This document shows, piece after piece, positions 8,358-17,254 of a DNA stretch of 64,000 bases. Both the position numbers and the translations under genes were made by a program. Source of the stretch: Trinickia acidisoli. Lineage in GTDB: Bacteria > Pseudomonadota > Gammaproteobacteria > Burkholderiales > Burkholderiaceae. Below the pieces are notes generated by a model, which saw only the letters and a list, made by a program, of their open reading frames with translations, had not been told where the DNA came from and ran no database searches. Location of the stretch: the NCBI RefSeq assembly GCF_017315725.1, contig NZ_JAFLRG010000002.1, positions 310,001-374,000 of the forward strand. Reading direction: 5' to 3'. Within the stretch, counting starts at the first letter, position 1, and each line of letters opens with the position of its first letter.

Positions 8358-8381
8358 CGAAAATAGGGCGACGGCAGCGAA
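8358..8381 (-). promoter_or_regulatory. Candidate hrpII box (TTCG-N16-TTCG)
   Basis: On the minus strand TTCG occurs at 8381-8378 and again at 8361-8358, exactly 16 bases apart, 166 bp upstream of the serine-rich protein B start. A CATACT -10-like hexamer follows 36 bases downstream. TTCG-N16-TTCG is the element recognised by HrpB-type AraC regulators of type III effector genes in Ralstonia and Burkholderia. TTCG is frequent in this genome, so a chance match cannot be excluded; the position in front of an effector-like block raises the odds. Confidence 0.5.
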
Positions 8382-8450
8382 ACGAAAAATCGCATCGACG
8401 AGTGAGTTGCTTTTCGAAAGGATTGGGAGTGTCGTCGAGACGAGGTCACC

Positions 8451-9407
8451 TCACGCTGCGTAAGCGCCCCATGCGTCGCGGGGCACGTGCAACCTTTTGT
8501 CTTCCGCGAATGTTTCCTGCAGGTAGTCCAACGTTACGCTCACGCGTGGCGCCAGCAATGCTCTGTGCGGATATTGCAGGACCATCTCGTAGCTTCCAGG
8601 CTGGTGATCGCGATGGAGTACGACTTTCAGCGCACCGGAGCGAAGATGATCCCAGGCGAGATGGACGCCGACTTGGGCGATGCCCACGCCATCGCATGCC
8701 GCTCTTACGACCGCTTCGGGTGCCGACAATGTCAGCACCGCGGTTTCCGCTGGATCGAATGCGATGAGGCTGCCGTCTTCCGCCTTACAGCTCCATGGCG
8801 AAACCTGGCCATTCAAAAAGCGTCGTGCAATGAGCCTGTGCTCCCGCAACTCATGCGCAGCTTGCGGCACACCGTGGCGAGCCAGATATTCGGGCGATGC
8901 GACCAATGCCAGGTTCAAACGAAAGATCGGACGCGATACTAAAGCGGAATCCGGAATGTTGCCGCCTCTGATTGCGATATCGTAGCCGTCGCGCACGAGA
9001 TCGACGATACGGTCATCGAAATCCACGTCGACGGACAATGCCGGATAGCGCGACAACAGTTCAGGCAGCACGGGCATCAATTGTTCTCGTCCGAACGCCC
9101 AGCTCGTCGAGATGCGAACACGTCCGCTGGGTAGGGCACGTTGTGCCGAGACCGTGTCGATTGCCGCATCGAGTGCTTCGAGGGCGATACGGGCCTGCCG
9201 GAGAAATGCGATGCCTTCCTCCGTGAGCTTCAGTGTCCTCGTCGTACGGTTCATGAGTCGTACGCCCAGTGCTTTCTCGAGGCTGGCGACGTTCTTACTC
9301 ACTGCCGCTGAACTAATGCCGATCATGCGGCCCGCCGCTGCGAAACTCCCTGCGTCCGCGGCCTGGACGAACGAAAGAATTGCGCGGACGCGTTGCGATG
9401 AATCCAA
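8451..9407 (-). CDS. LysR-family transcriptional regulator
   Basis: 318 residues, the usual LysR length. The winged-helix region is at residues 1-60 (FAAAGRMIGISSAAVSKNVASLEKALGVRLMNRTTR), followed by a type 2 periplasmic-binding effector domain. The start is TTG at 9407 with GAGGGAGAA six bases upstream. It is divergent from the flavodoxin-like gene at 9581 and most likely controls that gene and the YCII gene behind it. This LysR subclass often controls quinone reductase or oxidative-stress genes; the inducer is unknown. Confidence 0.85.
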   Translation of the reverse strand: MDSSQRVRAILSFVQAADAGSFAAAGRMIGISSAAVSKNVASLEKALGVRLMNRTTRTLKLTEEGIAFLRQARIALEALDAAIDTVSAQRALPSGRVRISTSWAFGREQLMPVLPELLSRYPALSVDVDFDDRIVDLVRDGYDIAIRGGNIPDSALVSRPIFRLNLALVASPEYLARHGVPQAAHELREHRLIARRFLNGQVSPWSCKAEDGSLIAFDPAETAVLTLSAPEAVVRAACDGVGIAQVGVHLAWDHLRSGALKVVLHRDHQPGSYEMVLQYPHRALLAPRVSVTLDYLQETFAEDKRLHVPRDAWGAYAA

Positions 9408-9476
9408 GCCGTTCTCCCTCTTTTAGCGCGCCGGCACGCGGACGATCCGCATGCGCTTGCGAGGAGGCGTCATTAT

Positions 9477-9503
9477 CAACCTTAGGTTGAGAGCGGTTCA
9501 ACC
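9477..9503. promoter_or_regulatory. Candidate LysR operator in the divergent region
   Basis: CAACCTTAGGTTG (9477-9489) is a perfect inverted repeat, and GGTTCAACC (9495-9503) adds a second palindrome of the same half-site AACC/GGTT 18 bp on. Two dyads in the 173 bp between divergent lysR and its presumed target is the usual arrangement for LysR-type control. Confidence 0.55.
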
Positions 9504-9580
9504 TGCTCACGACTTCTGGCAGGCGCCGGTGCCGCGCAAAATGCCGTGCATCGACAACCCATCGCAAAGGATGAAATCCC

Positions 9581-10135
9581 ATGTTGGCAACCATCATCTA
9601 CGACAGTGGCTATGGCCACACTGAAAAACAAGCGCGTGCTGTCGCGGAAGGCGTTCGTCGCGTGCAGGGCGCCGAGGTGCAACTGATCGCCGTGACCGAC
9701 GGTGAGATTCCGTGGGACACGCTGAGCGCCAGCGACGCAATCATCTTTGGTTCGCCAACGTACAACGGCACGATCAGCGCACGTCTGAAGAAATTCATGG
9801 AGGACTCGACGCGTTCTGCGTGGTTGCCGCAAACCTGGCGCAATAAGGTCGCTGCGGGCTTTACCAACTCTGGCGCTCAGCACGGCGACAAGCTCAATTC
9901 GCTGGTCACCATGGCGCTGTTCGCCGCCCAACACGGCATGATTTGGGTCGGGCTCGACCTGTTCGCCGGGCGCGCGGCGGACGAGCCGAACCGCATCGGC
10001 GGCTGGCTCGGAGCCATGGCTCAGTCCGACGATGTATCTCCCGACCTCTCACCGATCGCCAGCGATTTGCAGACCGCCGCTCATCTCGGCCAGCGCGTGG
10101 CTGAAATAGCAAGCCGATTCAAGGCTACCGCTTGA
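9581..10135 (+). CDS. Flavodoxin-family NAD(P)H:quinone oxidoreductase (WrbA-like)
   Basis: 184 residues with a flavodoxin fold. The FMN phosphate loop is near the N-terminus (IYDSGYGHTEKQA), and the second flavin loop is GSPTYNGTISARLKKFMED, the family's SPTYxGxxSaxlKxFmd signature. AAAGGA precedes ATG 9581. The likely role is two-electron reduction of quinones or a related electron acceptor in the cytosol. It is transcribed away from the LysR gene and 34 bp ahead of the small YCII/muconolactone-isomerase-like gene, probably as a two-gene operon. Confidence 0.85.
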   Translation: MLATIIYDSGYGHTEKQARAVAEGVRRVQGAEVQLIAVTDGEIPWDTLSASDAIIFGSPTYNGTISARLKKFMEDSTRSAWLPQTWRNKVAAGFTNSGAQHGDKLNSLVTMALFAAQHGMIWVGLDLFAGRAADEPNRIGGWLGAMAQSDDVSPDLSPIASDLQTAAHLGQRVAEIASRFKATA

Positions 10136-10169
10136 TCTGATTGCCGTATTTCTACACGGGAGCTTGATC

Positions 10170-10469
10170 GTGAAACTGCTATGCCTTGACATTCCATTGC
10201 CCGGCGCGAGCGCGAAAAGTTATCAGCCTCATCTGCGGGACGAAGTGCGTTACGGCTGGGCGCTCTACAAGAGCGGCATCGTTCGCGATATTTATTTTCG
10301 GCAAGATCGCCCTGGCGTCGCCATCATTGCCGAGTGCGATTCGGTGGAAGCCGCCAGGCAGGCACTGCGCGAGTTTCCGCTGGCCAAGGTTGGGCTCATT
10401 GAGTGGGAAGTCATTCCGCTCGGTCCTTTCGTGGGCTGGGAAGCACTCTTTGCAGCCGACAACGCCTGA
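10170..10469 (+). CDS. YCII/muconolactone-isomerase-like small protein (99 aa)
   Basis: The start is GTG 10170 (MKLLCLDIPLPG), with GGGAG seven bases upstream; a TTG six bases earlier would sit too close to that site. The sequence has the shape of a dimeric alpha+beta barrel: an initial beta strand, a helix, RDIYFRQDRPGVAIIAECDS, then SVEAARQALREFPL. This resembles muconolactone delta-isomerase and YCII-domain proteins. Its partner is the WrbA-like reductase. Substrate unknown. Confidence 0.65.
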   Translation: MKLLCLDIPLPGASAKSYQPHLRDEVRYGWALYKSGIVRDIYFRQDRPGVAIIAECDSVEAARQALREFPLAKVGLIEWEVIPLGPFVGWEALFAADNA

Positions 10470-10733
10470 AGTTGACGACGATCAATACGTCGATCGAGTG
10501 ACCTACCTTGACCGCGCAATGGCGTATTTCGGTCAGGCCATTGGAGCAGAAAGCGCGCAAGTACTCGCTAGCATGGGCAACGTAGATCTCTCATCGACCG
10601 ATATGCAGCAGCCAGGGGCTAGTTGGCGGCGAGAGTGGGGACCCAATCCGGGATCGGCACAGCCGTCCGTGAATGCCGACAAACATACCGATTCGTGATT
10701 CGGACGAAGGACACGGCAACATAGCCCCGAGCC

Positions 10734-11012
10734 TTAGACTCGCCGCCGCCCGCGCGACCTCGGTTTTGCCGGGACGCTTTTTCCATACTCACTCCACCAA
10801 GCTGTCAGCGCCTCCATCGTTGGTCCAAGCCCGCGCGCCTTCTGCGTGATCTCGTATTCAACACGAGGAGGGACTTCCGGGAAGACAGTGCGTGACACGA
10901 GGCCATCCGCCCCGAGCTCGCGGAGCTGCGCCGTCAACATATGCTGAGTGATGCCGGGAATGGCCTTCCGCAGTTCCCCAAAGCGGTAGATCTGCCGGTT
11001 GAGCAGCCACAT
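10734..11012 (-). pseudogene. HxlR-family regulator lacking its N-terminus
   Basis: The sequence FGELRKAIPGITQHMLTAQLRELGADGLVSR is the HxlR winged helix, followed by the usual PPRVEYEIT wing. About 20-25 N-terminal residues, including the conserved Cys-Pro and the first helix, are missing: reading back from ATG 11012 gives only FCV and then unrelated residues to an in-frame stop nine residues further up. The homology therefore breaks close to 11020. The break borders the ATPase/DUF4276 region, so insertion of that module may have removed the 5' end. A shortened but functional protein is possible. Confidence 0.6.
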
Positions 11013-11365
11013 GACACAGAACGCCGCGCGCGAAGTGCCCTCGCCTTATGCTCCCGCGGCGATGGTGCAGCAGGGAATGCCCGATTGATGCGAGCCGCCA
11101 TGCGACGCTATATGGGATGTCGGGGCACCTGGTTCACGTTGACCACTTTTGCAGAATGAGAGGCAAGCGGCATCTGGTTCCATCACAGCGATACGACTTG
11201 CGAGCGGGGATATACAATCGCTCGTTGGCCGATGCTCGCATGCGGATCGAGATGAGGGCCCAGTCGCTGTGGAGCACGGCCGTGGCGATCTTGGCGGCAA
11301 CGACGGCACTTTGGCAGGTCGCGGTAGTCCTTGGGGCACCTGCGGCAACGTGAAGGAACACCAAT
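11013..11365. other. 353-bp non-coding stretch between HxlR remnant and ATPase
   Basis: No supported gene, no inverted repeat of note and no transposase remnant was seen here. It contains the junction where HxlR homology stops, and at its right end AAGGA, the ribosome-binding site of the ATPase. It may hold the promoter of the ATPase/DUF4276 pair. Confidence 0.5.
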
Positions 11366-12526
11366 ATGATCAAGAGCATCACGCTGACCAGCTTCCTGAG
11401 CTATGGGCCGGCGGCAATTCCGATCGAACTTCGTGCATTGAACGTAATCATCGGTGCGAATGGCTCGGGTAAGTCCAACCTCATTGAGTCGCTCGAACTC
11501 CTGCGCGCCACCCCGAAGGATCTGCTGACACCCGTGCGAGATGGTGGCGGCGTCCGGGACTGGCTTTGGAAAGGGGCCGCTAAGCCACCAATCGCCAAGA
11601 TCGATGCGGTGATAGACAACCCAAAAGGTCCTGTTCCTCTTCGCTACGTCCTGAGTTTCACGGAAGTCGGACAACGCTTCGAGATTGTGGACGAGCGAGT
11701 AGAGAACGAGACTCCTGATCGCGGGCATCCGAAGCCCTACCTGTACTACAAGTTCGAGCATGGGCACGGCGTCCTCAACGTGAAGGGCAAGGAGCGTCGC
11801 TTGCAACATGAGGACATCGACCCGGTGTCATCGATCCTTGCGCAGCGCAAGGACCCTGACCAATACCCGGAGTTGACCTACCTAGGAACGACCTTCGGCA
11901 AGATGCGGTTGTACCGAGAGTGGAGCTTTGGCCGCTACACCGTTCCGAGATTGCCCCAGAAGGCAGATCTTCCCAACGAACGTTTGGAGCCGGATGCGAG
12001 CAACCTGGGATTGGTGCTCAATCGTCTTCGCCGCGAGCCCGCAGTCAAGAAGCGCTTGCTGGAAGCGCTGCAGGCGTTGTACGAGGGCATCGATGACTTC
12101 GACGTGCAGATCGAAGGAGGGACGGTGCAGGTATTCTTTCACGAAGGCCGATACACTATCCCTGCTACACGCCTGTCGGACGGTACGCTCCGCTACCTCT
12201 GCTTGCTCGCTGTTCTGTGTCACCCCAGCCCGGGGCCGTTGGTATGTATCGAGGAGCCTGAACTCGGTTTGCACCCCGATGTCCTTCCCGCGTTAGCTGG
12301 GCTCCTCAAGGAAGCGTCCGAGCGCACACAGTTGATCGTCACCACGCACTCTGACGTCTTGGTGGATGCGCTGACCGATACGCCCGAGGCCGTTCTAGTC
12401 GCCGGGCGCTCGGAGCAGGGCACCACGCTCCAACGGCTGGATGGGGAAAAGCTCAAGCCCTGGCTGGCAAAGTATCGTTTGGGGCAGCTCTGGACTCGTG
12501 GCGAGATCGGGGGGACGCGGTGGTAA
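11366..12526 (+). CDS. AAA/ABC-type ATPase of a putative two-gene defence module
   Basis: 386 residues of the RecF/OLD-like AAA_15/AAA_21 class. Walker A is GANGSGKSNLIESL (residues about 31-44), the signature is RLSDGTLRYLCLL (about 272), Walker B is LVCIEEPELGLHP (about 291), and the switch is IVTTHSDVLVDAL. The split ATPase with a long insert is typical of OLD-family and PARIS-type ATPases. It overlaps the DUF4276 gene by 7 bp. ATPases paired with a TOPRIM-like protein act as phage-defence systems (OLD, PARIS, AbiL types); here the ATPase would act as the sensor. Placement next to a truncated gene supports acquisition. Confidence 0.8.
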   Translation: MIKSITLTSFLSYGPAAIPIELRALNVIIGANGSGKSNLIESLELLRATPKDLLTPVRDGGGVRDWLWKGAAKPPIAKIDAVIDNPKGPVPLRYVLSFTEVGQRFEIVDERVENETPDRGHPKPYLYYKFEHGHGVLNVKGKERRLQHEDIDPVSSILAQRKDPDQYPELTYLGTTFGKMRLYREWSFGRYTVPRLPQKADLPNERLEPDASNLGLVLNRLRREPAVKKRLLEALQALYEGIDDFDVQIEGGTVQVFFHEGRYTIPATRLSDGTLRYLCLLAVLCHPSPGPLVCIEEPELGLHPDVLPALAGLLKEASERTQLIVTTHSDVLVDALTDTPEAVLVAGRSEQGTTLQRLDGEKLKPWLAKYRLGQLWTRGEIGGTRW

Positions 12527-13143
12527 AGCTCTATGTCGAAGGCGGGGGAGACGCTACCGTACTGAAGACGGCGTGCCGAGAAGGCTTCACGACCTTCTTG
12601 ACGAAAGCGGGCATTAGAAATCGCCCGCGTGTGGTGGCATGTGGCAGTCGTCAAGATGCCTATGACTCGTTCCGCACGGCCGTCGCGCAGGGAGAAGAAG
12701 CGTTGCTGCTCGTGGATAGCGAGGCTGCGGTAGCGGAACAACATCAAACGGGCGACGCGGACCAGTGGCTGCCGTGGGGACACTTGCTTCAGCGCGACAA
12801 CTGGAACAAACCAGCCGGCTCAAATGAAACCGACTGCCATTTAATGGTGCAGGTGATGGAGACGTGGTTTCTTGCGGATTCGGCGACCCTGAAGTCCTTC
12901 TTCGGACAAGGGTTCAGCGCGAACGCATTGCCTGCGGCTGCAAATCGGGTTGAAGACACTGCCAAGGTCACGGTCTATAACACCTTGCAGCAGGCGACGA
13001 AGCGCTGCAAGACCAAGTCGGCCTACGGGAAAGGAGAGCATTCATTCAAGTTGCTGGCCAAGATCGATCCAGCCAAGGTAATCGATGCATCGCCCTGGGC
13101 GATGCGCTTCATCGACGAGATCAAAAAGAAGATGGACGCATGA
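12520..13143 (+). CDS. DUF4276, TOPRIM-like partner of the ATPase
   Basis: 207 residues starting at GTG 12520, inside the end of the ATPase gene. Residues 1-10 (VKLYVEGGGD) give the TOPRIM glutamate, and ALLLVDSEAAV (about 67) gives an Asp-x-Glu in the position of the DxD. DUF4276 proteins commonly stand next to AAA_21 ATPases in defence islands. The predicted role is a nuclease or other effector released on infection. No regulator is linked. Confidence 0.75.
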   Translation: MVKLYVEGGGDATVLKTACREGFTTFLTKAGIRNRPRVVACGSRQDAYDSFRTAVAQGEEALLLVDSEAAVAEQHQTGDADQWLPWGHLLQRDNWNKPAGSNETDCHLMVQVMETWFLADSATLKSFFGQGFSANALPAAANRVEDTAKVTVYNTLQQATKRCKTKSAYGKGEHSFKLLAKIDPAKVIDASPWAMRFIDEIKKKMDA

Positions 13144-13162
13144 ACGATCTCGGGCACCGCCC

Positions 13163-13780
13163 CTATACCCCCCGATGCCAAATCATCGGCACCACCGACG
13201 CGACCAGCAACGCCGCCATGCTCCAATTGAAAGCCCGCAGCATCGCCGGACCCGATAAAAATCGCCTTACCCCAAGGCCAAAAGCAGCCCACACCGTGAT
13301 GCTCGGCAGGTTGACGATGGCGAACGCCACGGTCAAGAAAAGCGCATTGATCAGTAGATTGTCGCTAAGGTGGAACGCCGTTGCGCCGGTGACCGCCATC
13401 ATCCACGCCTTCGGGTTCACCCATTGAAATGCGACGGCTTGAAAAAACGTCATGGGTCGCTCATGGGCGGCGCTAACCGAGAAGGCACGTGACGCGGCGA
13501 TTTTCCACGCGAGATAAAGCAAGTAGGCCGCACTAGCGATCTCCATCACGGCGTATAACGTGGGGAAACGCGTGAATATCTGCCCCAGCCCCAGCGCAAT
13601 CGCCACCATCATGACCATACAGCCGCAGGTAATCCCCAGCATGTGCGGCACCGTGCGGCGAAAACCGAAGTTCACGCCCGAAGCGAGCAGCATCGTGTTG
13701 TTCGGCCCCGGCGTGATCGACATCACCAACGCGAAGGTCATGGCCGCGGAAAGCGCGGCGTAAGGCAAAGCAGGCAGCAT
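13163..13780 (-). CDS. LysE/RhtB-family exporter
   Basis: 205 residues from ATG 13780, the normal family size; an upstream extension of the frame to 13906 is not LysE-like. MSITPGPNNTMLL is the family's N-terminal signature (SxTPGPNN), and about six hydrophobic segments follow. RhtB-type proteins export amino acids or their analogues across the inner membrane. It runs tail-to-tail with DUF4276, leaving 19 bp between the stops. Confidence 0.85.
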   Translation of the reverse strand: MLPALPYAALSAAMTFALVMSITPGPNNTMLLASGVNFGFRRTVPHMLGITCGCMVMMVAIALGLGQIFTRFPTLYAVMEIASAAYLLYLAWKIAASRAFSVSAAHERPMTFFQAVAFQWVNPKAWMMAVTGATAFHLSDNLLINALFLTVAFAIVNLPSITVWAAFGLGVRRFLSGPAMLRAFNWSMAALLVASVVPMIWHRGV

Positions 13781-14014
13781 GGTGTCGGTAACGTGTCGTG
13801 TGGTTGCGCGTGAAGACAGTCTACGAGCAGACGACGGCACAGTACCGGTACAGTCTAGTGGATAGTCGACGGTACGGAATAGGGTGATCCTCGAAAGGCT
13901 ATCCATGAAGACGCGCCGTCTGCCCGCCTAGGTACGCGCTGGGTCCGCTACTTGCTTGCTTCGATGCGTTAACGTATTTGCGTATTTGCGCTGTCCGAAG
14001 CGAAGGAGTAAAGC

Positions 14015-14794
14015 ATGGAGAAAGCAATGAGAATGCAAGGGAAGATCGCGCTCGTTACCGGCGCGGGACAAGGCATTGGCCGCGCGATCGCCGTGCGCCT
14101 TGCGCAGGAAGGCGCGAAAATCATCGTCAACGATCTTCACGACGACAGCCGCGCCGAGCAGACACTGGCGGCCGTGCGCGCGGCGGGCAGCGATGGATGC
14201 GTCGTGGCGGGCGATGTCAGCGTGACGGAGGCGAGTCGCCAATTGGTCGCGCAAGGTATCCGACAGATGGGCCGGATCGACGTGCTCGTCAATAACGCAG
14301 GCGTTGAACACAATGCGGCGTTTCTCGATGTGACCGAAGCGGACTACGACCGCGTACTCGACATCAATCTGAAAGGCGCATTCTTCATCACGCAAGCATT
14401 CGCCAGTCATTTGCGCGATACGCAGCGCGGCGGCCGCATCGTCAATATCAGCTCGGTCCATGAGGAACTGCCGTTTCCGCATTTCACCAGTTACTGCGCC
14501 AGCAAGGGCGGGATGAAGATGATGATGCGCAATCTCGCGATCGAACTCGCTCCGCTCGGCATTACGGTCAACAACATCGCACCGGGGGCGGTCGGCACTT
14601 CGATCAATGATCGCTTGCTTCACAATCCGACTGAGCTCAATGCGCTGCTCGCCAACATTCCCCTCAAACGGTTAGGCGATCCGCTCGACGTCGCGAATGC
14701 CGTGTTGTTTCTTGCGTCGGACGAGGCCGCCTATGTCACCGGCACGACGCTCTATGTCGACGGCGGTTTGCTGTGGAACTACGCTGAGCAATGA
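14015..14794 (+). CDS. SDR oxidoreductase, glucose 1-dehydrogenase-like
   Basis: 259 residues. The nucleotide loop is TGAGQGIGRAIAVRLA (TGxxxGIG), then NNAG, Ser in NISSVHE, and catalytic YCASK (YxxxK). The start ATG 14015 has AAGGAG upstream. Its stop overlaps the trehalase start by 4 bp (ATGA), which implies translational coupling. With trehalase releasing glucose, a glucose 1-dehydrogenase role is plausible, but many sugar or polyol SDRs look the same. Confidence 0.8.
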   Translation: MEKAMRMQGKIALVTGAGQGIGRAIAVRLAQEGAKIIVNDLHDDSRAEQTLAAVRAAGSDGCVVAGDVSVTEASRQLVAQGIRQMGRIDVLVNNAGVEHNAAFLDVTEADYDRVLDINLKGAFFITQAFASHLRDTQRGGRIVNISSVHEELPFPHFTSYCASKGGMKMMMRNLAIELAPLGITVNNIAPGAVGTSINDRLLHNPTELNALLANIPLKRLGDPLDVANAVLFLASDEAAYVTGTTLYVDGGLLWNYAEQ

Positions 14795-16425
14795 GAATGA
14801 CGATCACCGCGGAAAAAATGCTGGCGGCCGGCGGCGCCGCACCGGATGTCGGGCACGTCGCGTCCGCCGACGTGCTGACGCCGACCGATCGCTATCAAGA
14901 ACTGTTCGTCGCTGTGCAGACGGGGCGCGTGTTCGAGGACAGCAAGTCATTCGTGGATTGCGTGCCGCTCGTAGAACCCGAGGAGATCATGCGGCGCTAC
15001 CGCGCCGATCATGCGCTGCCGGGTTTCGATCTGAAGGGCTTCGTCAACGCGCATTTCGCACACGAGCCCGTGCCGGCCGATCACTATGTGGCCGATCCGC
15101 AGCAGACGCTCGCAGCGCACATCGACGGGTTATGGCCGGTATTGAGCCGTCATCCGACCGAGCATCCGGCAAACAGTTCGCTGCTGCCGCTGCCCTACGA
15201 CTATGTCGTGCCGGGAGGCCGCTTCAGCGAGATGTACTACTGGGACTCGTATTTCACGATGCTCGGTCTCGCGCAAAGCGGTCGGCACGATCTGCTGCGC
15301 AGCATGGCGGACAATTTTTCGTTCTTGATCGATCACTACGGACACATCCCGAACGGTAATCGCACCTATTACCTGAGCCGTTCGCAGCCGCCCGTGTTTG
15401 CGCTGATGGTCGACTTGTTCGAAGCCCATGGTGTGAAGCGGGCGGTCCGGTATCTGCCGCAGTTGAAGCGCGAGCACGCGTACTGGATGGAAGGCGCGGA
15501 GGGTCTCGCGTCGGGCGATGCGGCGCGGCACGTCGTGCGTTTGCCCGACGGCGGTCTGTTGAATCGCTACTGGGATGAGCGCGAGACGCCGCGCGACGAG
15601 GGGTATCTCGAAGACATTGCAGCGGCGGCGCACAGTACGCGCGCGCCCGGCGAAGTCTATCGCGACCTGCGTGCCGGGGCGGAATCGGGTTGGGACTTCA
15701 GCTCGCGCTGGCTGGCCGATCCGAACGATCTATCGACGATACGTACGACGTCGATCTTGCCCATCGATCTCAATAGCCTCCTGTATGGGCTCGAAGTGCA
15801 GATCGAGAAGCTTGCGCGCGTGCAGGGCGATACGGCGACGGCCGATTCGTTTCGAGGCCATGTCGACGCGCGGCGCCGCGCTATCGATCGCTATTTGTGG
15901 AGCGAAACGGACGGCGCATTCGTCGATTACGATTGGCAACTCGGCGCGCAACGAAACGAGCTCAGCGCCGCGCTCGCGGTGCCTTTATATATGGGGCTTG
16001 CAACGCGCGAGCAGGCGCATCGGAGTGCACGCGCGCTGGAGGCCCGGCTATTGGCGCCGGGCGGGATCAGGACGACCGAGCAAGCGAGCCCGCAGCAATG
16101 GGATCGATCCAACGGATGGGCGCCGCTGCAATGGATGGCGACGCGCGGATTGATTCGCTACGGCGAAGGCGCGTTGGGGCGCGATATCGGCCATCGCTGG
16201 CTCGCTACCGTAGCGGCGCTCTACGAGCGCGAGTACAAGCTCGTCGAGAAATACGCCTTGCATGTCGACGTCGACGCGACCCGTGGCGGAGGCGGCGGCG
16301 AGTATCCGCTGCAGGACGGCTTCGGTTGGACTAACGGAGTAGTACGCAAGCTGCTCGAGGACCATCCGGACCATGAGGCGCATAGCAGCCGAGCCGGTGA
16401 GCCGCGCCGACGGAGCAAGCGGTAG
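14791..16425 (+). CDS. treF: Trehalase, cytoplasmic type (GH37)
   Basis: 544 residues with no signal peptide, so TreF-like rather than periplasmic TreA. Motif 1 is PGGRFSEMYYWDSYFTMLGL at about residue 142. Motif 2 reads QQWDRSNGWAPLQ, with Ser replacing the usual Pro of QWDxPxGWxP. The Gly-rich GGGGEYPLQDGFGWTNGV near the C-terminus is intact. It hydrolyses trehalose to two glucose. Translational coupling to the SDR suggests joint use of trehalose-derived glucose. The convergent IclR gene at 16460 may control the pair. Confidence 0.88.
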   Translation: MRMTITAEKMLAAGGAAPDVGHVASADVLTPTDRYQELFVAVQTGRVFEDSKSFVDCVPLVEPEEIMRRYRADHALPGFDLKGFVNAHFAHEPVPADHYVADPQQTLAAHIDGLWPVLSRHPTEHPANSSLLPLPYDYVVPGGRFSEMYYWDSYFTMLGLAQSGRHDLLRSMADNFSFLIDHYGHIPNGNRTYYLSRSQPPVFALMVDLFEAHGVKRAVRYLPQLKREHAYWMEGAEGLASGDAARHVVRLPDGGLLNRYWDERETPRDEGYLEDIAAAAHSTRAPGEVYRDLRAGAESGWDFSSRWLADPNDLSTIRTTSILPIDLNSLLYGLEVQIEKLARVQGDTATADSFRGHVDARRRAIDRYLWSETDGAFVDYDWQLGAQRNELSAALAVPLYMGLATREQAHRSARALEARLLAPGGIRTTEQASPQQWDRSNGWAPLQWMATRGLIRYGEGALGRDIGHRWLATVAALYEREYKLVEKYALHVDVDATRGGGGGEYPLQDGFGWTNGVVRKLLEDHPDHEAHSSRAGEPRRRSKR

Positions 16426-16459
16426 TGTTGCGTCGACGGGCGGTTCTTTGAACGGTTGA

Positions 16460-17230
16460 TCAAAGCACATTCAGCATCGCAAGCGCGGTTTCTTGCAAAC
16501 GCGGCAATACGCGCTTGAGCGCGGCATCGGCGCTTTCATTGCCGATGGGCATGTTCGTGCTGAGCGCGGCGATGACTTCTCCGTGCCGATTCCTGAGCGG
16601 TACCGCGATGCCGCGCACGCCGACCTGCAATTGTTGTTCGATCAACGCGTAGCCGTCGGCGCGCGCCTGTTCGATCTTTTCCTGCAAACGTGCTTTGATC
16701 GTCAGCGTGTGCGGCGTGTACGGCGGCAACTCGACGCTATCGAGCCACGCTGCGACGGCGTCCTGGTCGTCGTCGTAAGCGAGCAGCACGACGCCGGGTG
16801 AAATCAGCGGTGCAGGCACGCGAGCGCCTAGCACGAAGCCCGTGGTCATCACGCGCGAGACGCCGTTTCGAGCAATCACGACGAGTTCCCAATCGTCGAG
16901 CACGCTCACGTACGCCGATTCGTTGATCGATGCGCTGAGCTGCTGCAAGTACGGCTGAACGGTGCGCGGCAACCGCGCCGAATCGAAGTAGGACCAGCCG
17001 ACCCGAAGCACGCGCGGCGTCAGGCCGAACAGGCGGCCGTCCGTATAAACGTAGCCGAGCGATTCGAGCGTCAACAGATAGCGGCGCGCGGCGGTACGCG
17101 ATAGCCCCGTTCGTGCGGCGGCTTGCGTTGGCGTCATGCGCGCATGCTCGTTGTCGAAAGCCTCGAGTATCGCGAGGCCCTTCTCGAGCCCCGCAATCCA
17201 GTCGCGCTTGTCGAGCGGAACCTTCTTCAT
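16460..17230 (-). CDS. IclR-family transcriptional regulator
   Basis: 256 residues: winged helix at about 12-70 (GLEKGLAILEAFDNEHARMTP, then TGLSRTAARRYLLTLESLGY) and a C-terminal GAF-like effector domain ending LQETALAML. Sequence style is close to the PcaR/PobR branch and to the second IclR protein at 33994. It lies 24 bp downstream of the MHS transporter on the same strand. It may act on the IclR-type boxes at 18655-18690 between that transporter and the HPPD gene. Confidence 0.85.
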   Translation of the reverse strand: MKKVPLDKRDWIAGLEKGLAILEAFDNEHARMTPTQAAARTGLSRTAARRYLLTLESLGYVYTDGRLFGLTPRVLRVGWSYFDSARLPRTVQPYLQQLSASINESAYVSVLDDWELVVIARNGVSRVMTTGFVLGARVPAPLISPGVVLLAYDDDQDAVAAWLDSVELPPYTPHTLTIKARLQEKIEQARADGYALIEQQLQVGVRGIAVPLRNRHGEVIAALSTNMPIGNESADAALKRVLPRLQETALAMLNVL

Positions 17231-17254
17231 GCCAGCCGTGGCCTCGTCGTCATG

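Noticed and set aside
1..8400. Type III secretion apparatus genes near the effectors
   Set aside because: No hrp/hrc component was found in the window; only effector-like genes are present.
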